A stretch of 64,000 bases of DNA from Furcasterigmium furcatum. Its lineage: Eukaryota > Ascomycota > Sordariomycetes > Glomerellales > Plectosphaerellaceae. This document shows, piece by piece, positions 21,877-32,910 of the stretch. The first letter of the stretch is position 1; the number at the start of each line of letters is the position of its first letter. Below the pieces are notes generated by a model, which was not told the DNA's origin, ran no database searches, and was given only the letters and a program-made list of their open reading frames with translations. A program made the position numbers and the translations under genes. Where the stretch lies: contig BCIA01000006.1 of NCBI GenBank assembly GCA_001599815.1, forward strand, positions 2,978,961 to 3,042,960, given 5' to 3'.

Positions 21877-23229
21877 ATGCTTCGATCCGGCCCAACATCA
21901 TGGCTCCGGCTGGGAGCCCGGCGGCCCCTTGCGGCAATGGCCTCACAACCGGTCGTATTCACCCGCAACTTCTCCGTGTCCTCATCGAGGCGTATCATGG
22001 AGACGTCTGGTTTCACCGACATCCAGATGACGGTGCGAGACTCCGTGGGCCAGATTTGCTCCGAGTTTCCCAACACCTACTGGCAGGACCATGATCAGGA
22101 TGAGACGGATCCCACAGAGTTCCATGCCGCCCTCGCCAAGGCTGGATGGTTGGGCATTGCACTGCCAGAATCTTTCGGCGGCTCGGGTCTCGGCATCTCT
22201 GAGGCTGTCATGATGATGCAGACCATCGCCGAGTCGGGCGCCGGTATGGCCGGTGCCCAGGCCATCCACGCCAACGTCTACGCCACGCAGCCCCTGGCAA
22301 AGTTCGGCACGGAGAAGCAGCTCGGAATCATCCCGGACATCGTCTCCGGGAAGACACGCGTGTGTTTTGGCGTGACGGAGCCGAACGCCGGGCTGGATAC
22401 GCTCCGCCTGGCGACCACGGCAACCAAGCTGGACGACGGCAGCTACAGTGTCACGGGTCAGAAGATCTGGATTACCTGTGCCCAAGTCGCATCCAAGATG
22501 ATTCTACTCGCACGCACAACGCCACTCGACCAGGTCCGGAAGCCGAGCGAGGGCCTCTCGCTGTTCTGCATCGATCTGAACCGCGATGAGCCCGGCCGCC
22601 TTGATATGCGAAAGATTCGGAAGATGGGCGGCCGTGCCGTAGACGCCAACGAGGTCTTCTTTGACGACTATCGTATCCCTGCGGACACTCTTATCGGCAA
22701 GGAGGGAGAGGGATTCAAAGTCGTTCTCCACGGCATGAATGCCGAGCGCTGTCTCCTGGCCGGCGAGGCCCTGGGCCTGGGATATGCGGCCCTTGCCAAG
22801 GCAGCGAGATATGCCCGCGAGAGGGTAGTCTTTGGCCGACCTATTGGCATGAACCAGGGCATTGCGCATCCTCTTGCCGACGCGTATATGCGTCTCGAGG
22901 CGGCGAAGATGGCGACGTACCATGCGGCCCGGCTCTACGATGAGGGCAAGGCCCAGGACGAGGCCCAGGACGGCGCGAGCGGGGACAAAGCAATCAGACA
23001 GGGCGCCATTGGCGTTGCATGCAACAGCGCCAAGTACATGGCGGCCGAAGCGGCCTTCACTGCCTGCGAGAGGGCCGTGTTGACCCACGGCGGGATGGGT
23101 TATGCGGTCGAGTATGATGTCGAACGCTGGTTGAGGGAGTCCCTTGTGCCCCGGATAGCTCCGGTTAGCCGGGAGATGATTCTGAACTATATCGGTGAGA
23201 AGGTTCTGGAGCTGCCTCGCAGCTACTGA
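21877..23229 (+). CDS. Mitochondrial acyl-CoA dehydrogenase
   Basis: An intronless frame of 450 residues. The ATG at 21877 opens a basic, Ser/Arg-rich presequence (MLRSGPTSWLRLGARRPLAA, then FSVSSSRR), suggesting mitochondrial import. The ACAD core follows: the N-terminal helical domain with GWLGIALPESFGGSGLG, the FAD-binding segment FGVTEPNAGLDT, and KIWIT in the middle beta domain. The catalytic base that short- and medium-chain enzymes carry in a C-terminal YEG motif is not present. A glutamate in HGMNAERCLLAGEALG (about E290) occupies the site used by isovaleryl-CoA and long-chain dehydrogenases. The C-terminal helix ends RIAPVSREMILNYIGEKVLEL. The enzyme should introduce an alpha,beta double bond into an acyl-CoA and pass electrons to ETF; both ETF subunits are encoded 10 kb away. 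The substrate cannot be read from sequence. Confidence 0.9.
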   Translation: MLRSGPTSWLRLGARRPLAAMASQPVVFTRNFSVSSSRRIMETSGFTDIQMTVRDSVGQICSEFPNTYWQDHDQDETDPTEFHAALAKAGWLGIALPESFGGSGLGISEAVMMMQTIAESGAGMAGAQAIHANVYATQPLAKFGTEKQLGIIPDIVSGKTRVCFGVTEPNAGLDTLRLATTATKLDDGSYSVTGQKIWITCAQVASKMILLARTTPLDQVRKPSEGLSLFCIDLNRDEPGRLDMRKIRKMGGRAVDANEVFFDDYRIPADTLIGKEGEGFKVVLHGMNAERCLLAGEALGLGYAALAKAARYARERVVFGRPIGMNQGIAHPLADAYMRLEAAKMATYHAARLYDEGKAQDEAQDGASGDKAIRQGAIGVACNSAKYMAAEAAFTACERAVLTHGGMGYAVEYDVERWLRESLVPRIAPVSREMILNYIGEKVLELPRSY

Positions 23230-23790
23230 GATATGTCATATTTTCACTGTATACCAAGTCGGGCATCTGGACGGGTCATTCTCGGCGCTGGCTTTCTCGC
23301 CTGATCTTCATTGCGAACTGAGTTCTAGTCTATAGACTTTCCATAAATCAAAATTTCAGTTAAAAAATCCGTCAAGGTCAAGACTTGAGAGTGCAAACAG
23401 AGATTTATCTGGTAATGATGTGCGGCAGAAGCAACTGACAGGGGACGCCCTGAGAGCCCCTTTTACTCTTCCATTCTCTTCTCCCAACTGTTGTTTGCAC
23501 AAAAAGCAGATTCCATGCGGCGACCTCTGTGTACTCCCTTTGGAATAAGGATTACAGTTTGGAAAACTGGGGAGTTCGACATCTTCCACCTCGGATGTGG
23601 CAGCCGAAGTACTGAAGCGGCGGGCCCCCGAGTCCCCGACGACCACTCCCCTGGCATCCATTCGGTTATTGGCACTGAATCGCGTAGCTAGTGACGCGAC
23701 ATTCATAGACATCTGGAATCACGCGCGTGATGCCCTGCTCCTTCTAGGCTCTCCGTTCTTGCTCAACTGCCTCGCCATCCAGACGACATC
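23230..23790. promoter_or_regulatory. Intergenic region upstream of the E2 gene
   Basis: It contains the 11-mer CCTCGGATGTG at 23589-23599, which recurs upstream of the carrier gene. A minus-strand frame (23356-23712, 118 codons) begins with a presequence-like stretch but shows no domain; it is discussed among the rejected items. Confidence 0.4.
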
Positions 23791-25309
23791 ATGGCCTCTC
23801 TTCAGCGAATCGGACAAGCCTCAACGGGCTTTCTGTGTCGTGCGCCGAGATTTGCCCCGGGATTACTCTCTCTGGCCCGGCCATGCACTGGAAGCCGTTC
23901 ATCCCGCATCACTCGGCGCTACATCAGCCGATTCCCTGCGCTCCAAGCCGAATTGATCGTCAAGGTGCCGCAGATGGCAGAGTCCATCAGCGAGGGCACC
24001 CTATCGACATTTCTGAAGCAAGTCGGCGATCGCATCGACGCCGATGATGAGCTCGCCAGCATCGAGACGGACAAAATCGACGTCGCTGTCAATGTGCCCG
24101 AGGGAGGTGTCCTGGCCGAGCTTCTGGTGGAGGAGGGTGATGTGGTCACCGTCGGCCAGCCGATTGCCCGTATCGAGACCGGTCCCGTCGATGAATCAAC
24201 ATCCAGTGAGCCCGAACCAAAGCTGGATGAACCTAAGGCAGCTCCCAAGTTGGAGCAGAGGAGCTCTCCCGAGGAGCAGAAGCATGCACTGCCAGAGGTC
24301 GCCCCAGTTCAGGCCCCTGATGTTACACCACAGACACCGACGACACCGGCATCGAATGTCCAGCCAGCACAACAAGACCTGTATCAACATGATCATGCCC
24401 CATATGTTCATACAGGGCCTTCTCGAGTAGAGCGCGAGGTAATACCAGCTATTTTATGAGCAACCTCAGAGTCTTTCTTTTCTAACACTACTCGTTACAG
24501 GAGAAGATGTCGCGCATGCGAAAGACCATCGCGACCCGCCTCAAACAGTCCCAGAACATCTGCGCCTCGCTGACAACCATGCAAGAAATCGACATGAGCG
24601 CCCTGATGGCCTGGCGTGCCAAGTACAAGGACGAGGTGGCCGAGACTCACGGCGTCCGGCTGGGCTACATGGGCGCCTTCACCAAGGCCGCCACCCTCGC
24701 CGCGCGGGAGGTTCCCCAGATCAATGCCAGCATCGACACGGACCGGGAGATTGTGACGTACAGGGACTACGTGGACATCAGCATCGCCGTGTCGTCGCCC
24801 AAGGGACTGATCACGCCTGTACTGAGGAACACCGAGGCCACGAGCATCGTGGAGCTGGAAAGACAGATTGCGGCGCTCGCTCAGAAGGTTTGTGGTTGTA
24901 AAACTTCCAAGAAACACCTCGGTTTGCTGACAACTGGACTGCGCAGGCTCGCGACAGCAAGTTGACGATGGACGACCTCCAGGGAGGAAACTTCTCCATA
25001 AGCAACCCCGGCATCTTCGGCTCCATGTTCGGCACGCCCCTGATCAACTACCCGCAGGCGGCCGTGTTCAATATGAACTCTATCATGCAGCGCCCAGTTG
25101 TTGTCGATGGCAAGCTAGAGATCAGGCCGGTGAGTGTGGTCCCGAAGAAAGATAGTTGCCGCAGGATGTGCTGACGATTATTGGTGCCGCAGATGATGTA
25201 CGTCACCATCACCTATGACCACCGTCTCATCGACGGCAGAGAGGCGGTGACGTTCTTGAATGTGGTGAAGAAGTACATACAGGATCCCTCAAGGATGCTG
25301 CTGGCATGA
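23791..25309 (+). CDS. 2-oxoglutarate-dehydrogenase-type E2 (dihydrolipoyl acyltransferase)
   Basis: Four exons (23791-24438, 24501-24887, 24947-25129, 25193-25309), all in phase 0, give about 444 residues. A basic presequence leads to one lipoyl domain with the lipoylated lysine in ASIETDKIDV. A Pro/Ala/Glu-rich linker follows; there is no peripheral-subunit-binding domain, as is normal for eukaryotic succinyltransferase E2. The catalytic domain starts EKMSRMRKTIATRLKQSQN and ends with the active-site motif TYDHRLIDGREAVTFL, diagnostic of the E2o subtype rather than pyruvate or branched-chain E2. Some core positions differ from what I remember of housekeeping E2o, for example SNPGIFGSMFGTPLINYPQ. 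An E1o-type gene lies 4 kb downstream but no E3 is present, so housekeeping dihydrolipoamide dehydrogenase is presumably shared. This is probably a cluster-specific paralogue; alternatively it could be the sole E2o of the organism. Confidence 0.88.
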
Positions 25310-26250
25310 GGGAACCTGAAATTGTTGGTACATCGGGATTTTTGATGGACAATGCATCAAGCAATAGAAGCGTGGGCTCAAAGGAGCACCGCAGGCGGAG
25401 GATGCATACAAATGAACATGTACTTCTACATACGGCTGCCTCCCTGCAACTGGACATCCAAGCGCTGGCGTGTGATCATCTAGCAAAGTGCATCTGCATG
25501 GCTGTGCCATGCACGCATGTCAAGCTACAGTAGTGTCAGGCGCAGCTGAACGCATCCCGTCCTACTGAGACAGGATGGAATCTCAAGGGAATAACATGGA
25601 GTCTTGGCACATTATCATGCTGCACGGTGATGAAGGCTGGCCTGATGTGGAATCCCAGCTCCAGATTCAGCAGTGTTGGAGGAGCCAGGGATTGTTTGCC
25701 TGCCGTTGGTGATCGGTCATTCGGCCTGGAGGAGGATGGAGCTTCGGGAGTCCATACTACTGCCTGAGATACTCGTATTTAGTTCTAACTTACTGGTACT
25801 AGTACGTCACAATCCTCGCCCGCCTGGTTGGCATTGTATCGGCTGAATATGCGATCCAATTGCCCGAGGGTCCTGGGGAGAAAACAAGCAGGGGTTGCTC
25901 CAAGAGTGCGTATCATAGCCTAATCCAACAGCCTTGCGCCCCTGCGACGCCCTAGACAGAAGCGATTCTGACGTCATGTCATTTCACCCCAGGCAAGGGA
26001 AGGGAAGATCACAGAAACCAACACCGAAAATAGCTTCACTGGACACCGACTGAACCAACGGCCCAACTGTCGCAGTTGAGGGAACCAACTGCCAACATGC
26101 AGCACCCTTGCTATACTCCCAGCTTAAAGACGCCGTCGTGCCCTGCTCCCCGCAACGGGGACCCTTTCGCTCCACAACAGTCTGGAATTCAATTTTGAGG
26201 GACCTCGACTTCTACCAAGCAACCCGACTTACACGCACACGCCGCACATC
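25310..26250. other. Intergenic region, no gene seen
   Basis: About 940 bp with only short overlapping open frames. It probably contains the E2 3' end and the promoter of the GPI-type protein. Confidence 0.5.
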
Positions 26251-27009
26251 ATGGTCCTCAAAACGTCTGCGGCGCTTCTCCTTCTCGCACCCATCTCCGT
26301 GCTCGCACAAGACATGTGAGTCCTGTCGTCTCTGTCCAATATGAATCACAAATTATTTAGCTGACTCCGACCTCCCAGCGGCTCCACCAACCTCACCATC
26401 AAGGTTTACCCACAGGACCCCGAAAATGGATTCCCATGCCCCTCGGGCGGCGATGGCGGCCTTGTTATCACCACCAAAACGATGCCACGAGAAATGACAT
26501 GTATCAACCTCGAGGACATGTTTGGCCGCGGTGACAAGCAGAACGGCTTCCTTAACGATACGTCTTCGCACCTCGTCAACTGGGACAACGTGGATGAGAG
26601 CAACCTGCCGCCCTTCGGAATTCACTGGCACATCCCGGAAGAATCGATCGAGTTCGACTCGTCCAAGAACTGGTCCAGGCTCTGGTTCGAGCAGCGCAAG
26701 GCGAGGGACGTGGGAGAATCCCTGGAGGGCGAGGACGGCCACTGGGTCATCACCACATGGGCAAATCCGTCCTGTGAGAGGGTCAACGTCACGGAAACCC
26801 CTTGGTACGAGTCGAGCTGCCAGACCGGCCACGACGGCCAGTGCGAGTACCTTGGTTACAGCATCAAGTCCATCGGCATCCGTTCATACCCCACGGACGA
26901 GGAGGACGAGTGCAAGACCTGGGCCGAGGTCGGATCACCTGCCTGGGCATTGGTCCCTCAGGTTTCTGCCGCCCTCGCCGCCGCTATGGCGTGCTTTCTC
27001 TTTCTATAA
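26251..27009 (+). CDS. Secreted, probably GPI-anchored protein with six cysteines
   Basis: Two exons (26251-26315 and 26379-27009; 63-nt intron with GTGAGT donor, gctgac branch) give about 231 residues. The first exon is exactly a signal peptide, MVLKTSAALLLLAPISVLAQ. The mature part has six cysteines (in PCPSGG, TCINLE, SCERVN, SCQTGHDGQC and ECKTWA), enough for three disulfides, and several N-glycosylation sequons (NLT, NDT, NWS, NVT). The C-terminus is a hydrophobic stretch (WALVPQVSAALAAAMACFLFL) without charged residues after it, preceded by small residues (GS), typical of a GPI-anchor signal. No enzyme domain is recognised. It sits inside the mitochondrial catabolic cluster but its cell-surface location suggests it is a bystander, or a surface protein with an unrelated role. 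Confidence 0.8.
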
Positions 27010-27859
27010 GTGCCCTGTTGGATGAGGATGGAAACGCGGATACGATATGGTGGCATGTATTATGCGAGCAATTTTGAGCGAAATGTGCGATTTTCCTACT
27101 GTCCCTGTACTTAAATGACGGCGCGAGAATTTAAGCACTGATTTTTTTTTTTAGCTGTGGCACCTGTGCGAAACCTCAGTCATATCTGGTCCTGACCTGT
27201 TGATGGCCGAGGGGCGAGTTCATCTGTCTTTCTGCAGAAACCCCAAGGGCCCATGGGTACCAAGTGGCCTTGTAGAGCAAAACAACAAGTTAGAATAGGG
27301 CTCATCAAGTTCGATTGAAGGAGGAATTTAATATTTTCTGCAGGGTAAGATGGAATTGGAGCCGAAGGGTGCCTTACTGCACTTTAATGGGAATGGCCTG
27401 GGAGCCGTGTTCCCGTATAGGGAAACATCTTGCGCCCACCGGCCGTCCCAAGGCGTCATGCGGGCTGAAAATGGCGTTCAAATCACAAATATAGGGCAAA
27501 AGGTACCGAGGCATCCAGGGTATTCAATAGGGACTTTGGACCAGATCATACTATCAAGATGCCTTGGTTGGCTGTCTAGGTAGATGTCTGATAGAACAGA
27601 ACCTTGGGAGTATTCCATGCTGATAGCTTATAGAGTTAGTCAGCGGAGCCGGAGTAATACTTTCAGCCCGACAGCAGCGGCAAGTCCGGGGCTTTTTTTA
27701 ATTCCGCTGCTCAGTAAGACGTACAGTAAGCCGTAGATTCAATGTGGTCAATAGGGGGCAGAGAACACCAGGGATCAACATATAAGTCGAAGCCAGATCG
27801 CGGTGAGACCTGATTGCAATCGCTGTTCAATCCTCTGCAGCTGCTTTACTTCTAACACC
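27010..27859. other. Intergenic region, relatively AT-rich
   Basis: No gene is supported. It contains an 11-base T run (27142-27152). A TATA-like word (tataag, 27781-27786) lies 79 bp before the next start codon. Confidence 0.5.
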
Positions 27860-28753
27860 ATGCCTCAGTCACTCTCCTCTTCCGCGCCGGAGGGCTCCCT
27901 CTACCCCGATATTGCAGACATAGGCCACGCTACCCCGGCTCTCGTCGGGTTCCTCCGTCACTATTTCCAGACCAAGAGCCGCCATGATGCAAACGCATGG
28001 GTCCAAGACTTTGATACTTCCAAGATTACCTACATAGAGACAGTCCTCGGCCTCCATCTCACCCCGGCAAGCTTTGAGGCTACCACGAGAGCAATCGTTG
28101 CGTCATGGCCGGCCGATGCGAGGTCTTATCCTCTGCGTATCATCGGCGACATGGACAGCGCGGTGATGTTCTTCGAGGACACACCGACCATGTTCGGAAC
28201 CGAGCTCCGTGGAATCGCCGCGCTTGACATGGAGAACGGCAAAGTTATTCGCCAGGTCGACTACTGGGACGGGCGGCGATCTCCCCTGGCCGAGACGAGG
28301 GTCCCGGAGAGCCAGTACCCTGTCGATTTCGGGGAGTCGTCCGTGCAGAAAGCTCCGAATCCGGTGCTGCACGGCATTATCAGCGAGCTCCACGAGGCAA
28401 TTTCGACGGGCAACAGCAGTGCCGCAGCGGCGCTGCTCGACGCCGATGCCGTCTGGGAGGACCGAACCACGCGCACGCTAATCGACGGCCGGCTGGCCAT
28501 TGAACGCTATCTTGCCCGGGCGTCCTCCAGCTTGCCATATGGCGTTGGTGCGACTGTTCGACATGTGGTAGGAAGCGTCCAAGGGGGTGGCTATGAATGG
28601 ATCGGTGGGCCGGGTGCTGCCGCTCGTCATGGCATGACGGCTCTCAAGCTCAACGAGAATCGCAAGATTACCTTCATCAGCCCCGTCTGGGATGCGTCGT
28701 ACGCCAGCGACGCTACCATGGTAGCGCTTGTTGGGCTGTCTATCGAGCCATAG
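27860..28753 (+). CDS. Tandem NTF2-like (SnoaL-like) protein
   Basis: An intronless frame of 297 residues; the start at 27860 (MPQSLSSSAPEGSLY) is chosen because a TATA-like box lies 79 bp upstream and the extra upstream codons look like leader. It appears to hold two NTF2-like folds. The first (about residues 30-150) runs from FLRHYFQTKSRHDANAWVQD to ALDMENGKVIRQVDYWD. The second (about 170-297) runs from ISELHEAISTGNSSAAAALL to MTALKLNENRKITFISPVWD. Such proteins can be small isomerases, dehydratases or cyclases, or non-enzymatic. No presequence is visible, so it is probably cytosolic. It lies between the E2 and E1 genes, same strand as both, and may be an accessory step of the cluster; no reaction can be assigned. 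Confidence 0.7.
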   Translation: MPQSLSSSAPEGSLYPDIADIGHATPALVGFLRHYFQTKSRHDANAWVQDFDTSKITYIETVLGLHLTPASFEATTRAIVASWPADARSYPLRIIGDMDSAVMFFEDTPTMFGTELRGIAALDMENGKVIRQVDYWDGRRSPLAETRVPESQYPVDFGESSVQKAPNPVLHGIISELHEAISTGNSSAAAALLDADAVWEDRTTRTLIDGRLAIERYLARASSSLPYGVGATVRHVVGSVQGGGYEWIGGPGAAARHGMTALKLNENRKITFISPVWDASYASDATMVALVGLSIEP

Positions 28754-29461
28754 GTTGTGGATGGAGGATAAAGGCAACATAACAATATCTGTTTCCTATT
28801 AAATTCAAGGAGAAGAGCTACTGGCAAGAACTAAATCAACCGCTGTCTCAAGTTCACACCTGACTTCAACGCTACTCAGCAGAAAATCCAAAAGCCAAGG
28901 TGTACTTGAGATCCTTCGCCAAATACTACTTCATTGGAAAAAGTTCCAGTGTGTCCGAGGGTCGTCTAGACGACAATGGGAATTAATGTGAGGGAATTGG
29001 TCACCGGGTCTCGAAGATCGTCCCGCGGTCCCCATCGTCGTCATGATGTCTGGGAAGAGGAAGTCTCGAGTCCCAGGTCCATTGGTATGTAGACACGCTT
29101 GAATCATAGGGAGTCGGGAAACTGACGGACGGACCGGTTCCCCTCGGAAGTCGCCGCCGAAGATGTGGGGCCGGGATCGTGAGTTCCGGCCATGTCCACC
29201 CGCAACTTCATTCTGGCCACGGCCGGTGGCCACCACTGGGCCGAGACGAATGATCGACCCGGAAGCATCCTGGACGTTCTACCCGCGGACAAGGATGGAC
29301 GTCCTCGGCTGCTACATGTGCGCGCCTGCGCATTGCCAAAGCCAAAGCCATTCAGACCGAGCCTCGAGCAGTCGTGGGATACGAGATTGCAGCTTGTCTA
29401 ACATATACTTTGTCTCGAAGCGGGCTGCGAGTCTGGATCTCACATTTACCCACCGCCTATC
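28754..29461. promoter_or_regulatory. Intergenic region upstream of the E1 gene
   Basis: About 700 bp without a supported gene. A CCTCGGA word occurs at 29142-29148, about 320 bp before the E1 ATG, and an AT-rich patch (acatatactttg) near 29400-29411 could serve as a core promoter element. Confidence 0.4.
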
Positions 29462-32400
29462 TTGAATATGTTATCTCGATGCAGAGCTGTGGGAAGCCCA
29501 AGCGGCTGTCATGCCGTAGGGGGCCTATTCAGGTGCAAGCCAGCCCGTCGGGGCAGCCATCTCTCGTTATTCCGCAGAACACATGCGTCTGTCTCAGAGG
29601 CTCTTGCCAGCCCGCCCGTACGTCCAGTGCCGGAGAATTTGTGGGAGACCTTACTCTGTAAATGACCTCTGACGAGCTTCTTAGGACACGGCGGATGCTT
29701 TCCTCCAAGGCACGGCGGCAGGGTACATCGACGAAATGTACGCATCCTGGAAGAAGTCGCCCGAGTCTGTCCACGTCTCGTGGCAGGCTTATTTCCGCAA
29801 CATGGAGAACAGATCCATGCCTGCGTCGCAGGCCTTCCAGCCACCGCCGGGGCTGATCACATCACGGAAGACCATGGCCGCCCCCGGTCTCAACGTCAGC
29901 CAGTCGAAGGAGGTTCTCAACCACCTCAAAGTCCAGCAGCTTGTCCGCGCATACGAGTCTCGTGGTCATTATCGGGCCAAGATCGATCCGTTGGGCCTCC
30001 GCGTGGACGCACGGGAAGTGCGCCCCGGCCAGTCATCCGGCGAGAGGCAGCCCAACGAGCTGGACCCCTCCTACTACGGCTTTACAGAGGCAGACATGGA
30101 CCACCAAGTGTTGTTGGGCCCTGGGATTCTCCCGTACTTCGCCAGGGAGGAACGGAAGAGCATGACGCTGCGCGAGATCATCGCCGCTTGCGAGGCCACG
30201 TACTGCGGCACGTACAGCGCTGAATATCTTCATATCCCCGACAGGGCCAAGTGCAACTGGCTGCGTGAGAGATTGGAAGTCCCGCAGCCCGTCCGGTTCT
30301 CTATAGAGGAGAAGCGCCGCATTTTGGATGCTCTGCTCTGGGGTACGTCCCTAGAGCGCTTCCTCGCAGCCAAGTTCCCCAACGACAAGCGCTTTGGGCT
30401 TGACGGCTCGGAGAGTCTGGTCCCTGGCGTCAGCTCCATCGTTGACCGGAGTGCTGATGTGCATGGCGTCGAGAGCATCGTCGTCGGCAGCTGTCACCGT
30501 GGTCGGCTGACAATGCTGCCAACGGTCTGGGGCAAGCCGGCCGAGACGCTCTTCGCCGAGTTTGCCGGACGCGTCCGTTCCGATCTGCTTCGCGGCATGG
30601 CGGGCGACGTCAAGTACCACCATGGTCACGATGGCGAGAGAGTCACCCCCGAGGGCAACCGGGTTTCTCTCTCCCTGCTCGCCAACCCCTCGCATCTCGA
30701 AGCAGTTGACCCGGTGGCCACTGGCAAGGCACACGCTACCCAAAGGCTCCATGGCGACCTCGAAGAGAAGAAAAAGGTCATGTGCCTGGCCCTGCATGGA
30801 GACGCTGCCATCTCCGGACAAGGGGTCGTGTATGAGACGCTCGGCCTGTCTCGCCTGGCTGCATACGACGTAGGGGGAACGATCCGGATCGTCGTCAACA
30901 ACCAGGTCGGCTTCACGACAAACGTCCAAGATTCCCGGGCGACCCCGTACGCATCCGATGTGGCCAAGTTTGTCGACGCGCCCATCTTCCACGTCAACGG
31001 TGATGACGTGGAGGCCGTCGTTTTTGTGTGCCAGCTTGCGGCCGACTGGAGGGCGACCTTCCACACGGATTGCGTCGTCGATATTGTGTCGTATCGCAAG
31101 TTCGGCCACAACGAGATCGATCAGCCCAGCTTCACGCAGCCGCTCATGTATCAGACGATCAGCAAGCAAACTCCCAGTCTGGAGCGGTACATCGAAAAGC
31201 TCGTCAGCGAGGGCTCTTTCACGAGAGATGAGATCGCGTCGCAGAAGAAATGGATCGCCGACCGCCTGAACGAGAAGTTTGCGGCTAGCAAGAGTATCAT
31301 CTCGGAGAGGACAGGTTTCCCTCCTGCTTGGAAGAGTCTGCCGACGCCGGAAGAGACCTCGGAGCGGCCCCTATCGTCTTCAGTTTCGACGGGAGTGGAT
31401 GAGGAGGTTCTGCTTCCCATCGGCGACAAGATGACCAGCGTTCCCGAGGGCTTCCGGCTTCACTCCAACCTCCAGCGAGTTCTTGCTGGCCGCAAGGAAG
31501 CCATAGACAATGGAGTCGTGGACTGGACGACGGCCGAAGCCTTTGCTCTGGGCAGCCTCGCTCTGGAGGGCAATCCTGTGCGCCTGACAGGACAGGATGT
31601 GCAGCGCGGCACATTCTCCCAGCGCCATGCCGTGCTTCACGATCAGACGACAGGCCAGACCTGGATGCCGTTGAGCCATCTCCAGGAAGACCAAACCCCG
31701 GTCACGATCGAGAACTCTCCTCTCAGCGAGTTCGGCGTCCTGGGTTTCGAGTATGGCGTGTCCCTCGCCGACCCGAGCTCCTTGGTCATGTGGGAAGCGC
31801 AGTTCGGTGATTTCGCCAACAACGCACAGGTCATCATCGACAACTTCATTGCCGCGGGCGAGTCAAAGTGGCTGGACCGCTCAGGCGTCGTGCTGTCTCT
31901 CCCGCACGGCTACGATGGACAGGGCGCCGAGCACTCATCGGCGCGGCTCGAACGATTCCTCCTGCTCTGCAACGAGGAGGGCAGGGTGTGGCCGCAGGAA
32001 CTGGAGAGATGCCATCAGGATGCTAACATGAGCATTGTCTACCCTACATCCCCTGCCAACTATTTCCATCTCTTGCGCCGGCAACTGAGGCGAGACTTCA
32101 GGAAGCGTACGTCGTCCCGCCATCCCCCTTTCCTCCCATCTAGGCCTTTATTACTGATAGCTAACCTGTGCCGTCTGACCTAAAGCTATGATTGTATTAT
32201 TCTCCAAGTCGCTCCTCCGCCACCCACTGACGCGATCCAACTTGTCGGAACTCACCGGCACAACGACCTTCCAACCTGTACTTGGAGACACCGAGCATGG
32301 CAAGTCCATCGACGACCCCGAGTCCATCTCGCGCGTAATCCTGTGCTCTGGCCAAGTCTATGCCGCACTTAACAAGCACCGCGAGGCCCACGGCATCCGC

Positions 32401-32706
32401 GATACCGCCATCACGCGCATTGAGGAGATTCACCCCTTCCCCTGGGCGGAGGTCAAGGCCAACCTCGACCAGTACCCGAACGCGGAGACCATCGTCTGGG
32501 CGCAGGAGGAGCACTACAATGGCGGGGCCTGGCATTACATCAGAGATCGGTTGGATACGGTGGTGGCGAAGACTGAAAGTCACCAAGGACGTCGGGTTGT
32601 GTACGCTGGGCGCGGCACGAGCGCGAGCACGGCAGCCGGCCTGAAGACGCTGCATGCCGCAGAGGAAACTCAGCTGTTGCAGGACGCGTTCTCGTTGAAG
32701 GAGTAG
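29462..32706 (+). CDS. 2-oxoglutarate-dehydrogenase-type E1 (thiamine-diphosphate decarboxylase)
   Basis: Three exons (29462-29617, 29685-32106, 32186-32706) give about 1032 residues, the length of full E1o and longer than the DHTKD1-type 2-oxoadipate enzyme. Exon 1 encodes a basic presequence (MLSRCRAVGSPSGC, then KPARRGSHLSLFRRT). Exon 2 begins with DAFLQGTAAGYIDEMYASW, a hallmark N-terminal segment of E1o that binds the partner subunits. The ThDP motif is GDAAISGQGVVYETLGL (about 424-440) and the C-terminal half has the Trp/Glu-rich transketolase pyrimidine domain through HPFPWAEV. Substrate-side loops depart from the canonical form as I know it: SCHRGRLT (about 321-328) where MPHRGRLN is usual, KYHHG (about 362-366) where KYHLG is usual, and SRATPYASD. 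It should decarboxylate a 2-oxo acid and pass the acyl group to the E2 lipoyl arm; the changes suggest a substrate other than 2-oxoglutarate, which is inference. Confidence 0.9.
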
Positions 32707-32910
32707 GGTAATTGATCTCCTAGACGAAGTCATAATTATGCAAGGCGAGAGCAGTCTGAAATTGATCACTGTTGACCCAGCTTTATGCAGTAGAAGACAT
32801 CAGGAACAAGTTTATCTGTGAATCCCTAGGTATTGCGTGATGTATGTACACATAGATATATCATAAACGGACCTAGGTATGTAGCTAGGGCCCAATGTCT
32901 TGGCCCCTGA

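Noticed and set aside
23356..23712. Minus-strand frame of 118 codons beginning with a mitochondrial-presequence-like stretch (ARRFSTSAATSE)
   Set aside because: Only 78 bp separate it from the divergent E2 start, the remainder shows no domain, and no extension by splicing was found. It could be a small unknown gene, but support is too weak.
29618..29684. Apparent separate small ORF (29462-29665) upstream of E1
   Set aside because: It is the presequence exon of E1: splicing 29618-29684 joins it in phase 0 to the conserved E1o N-terminal segment.
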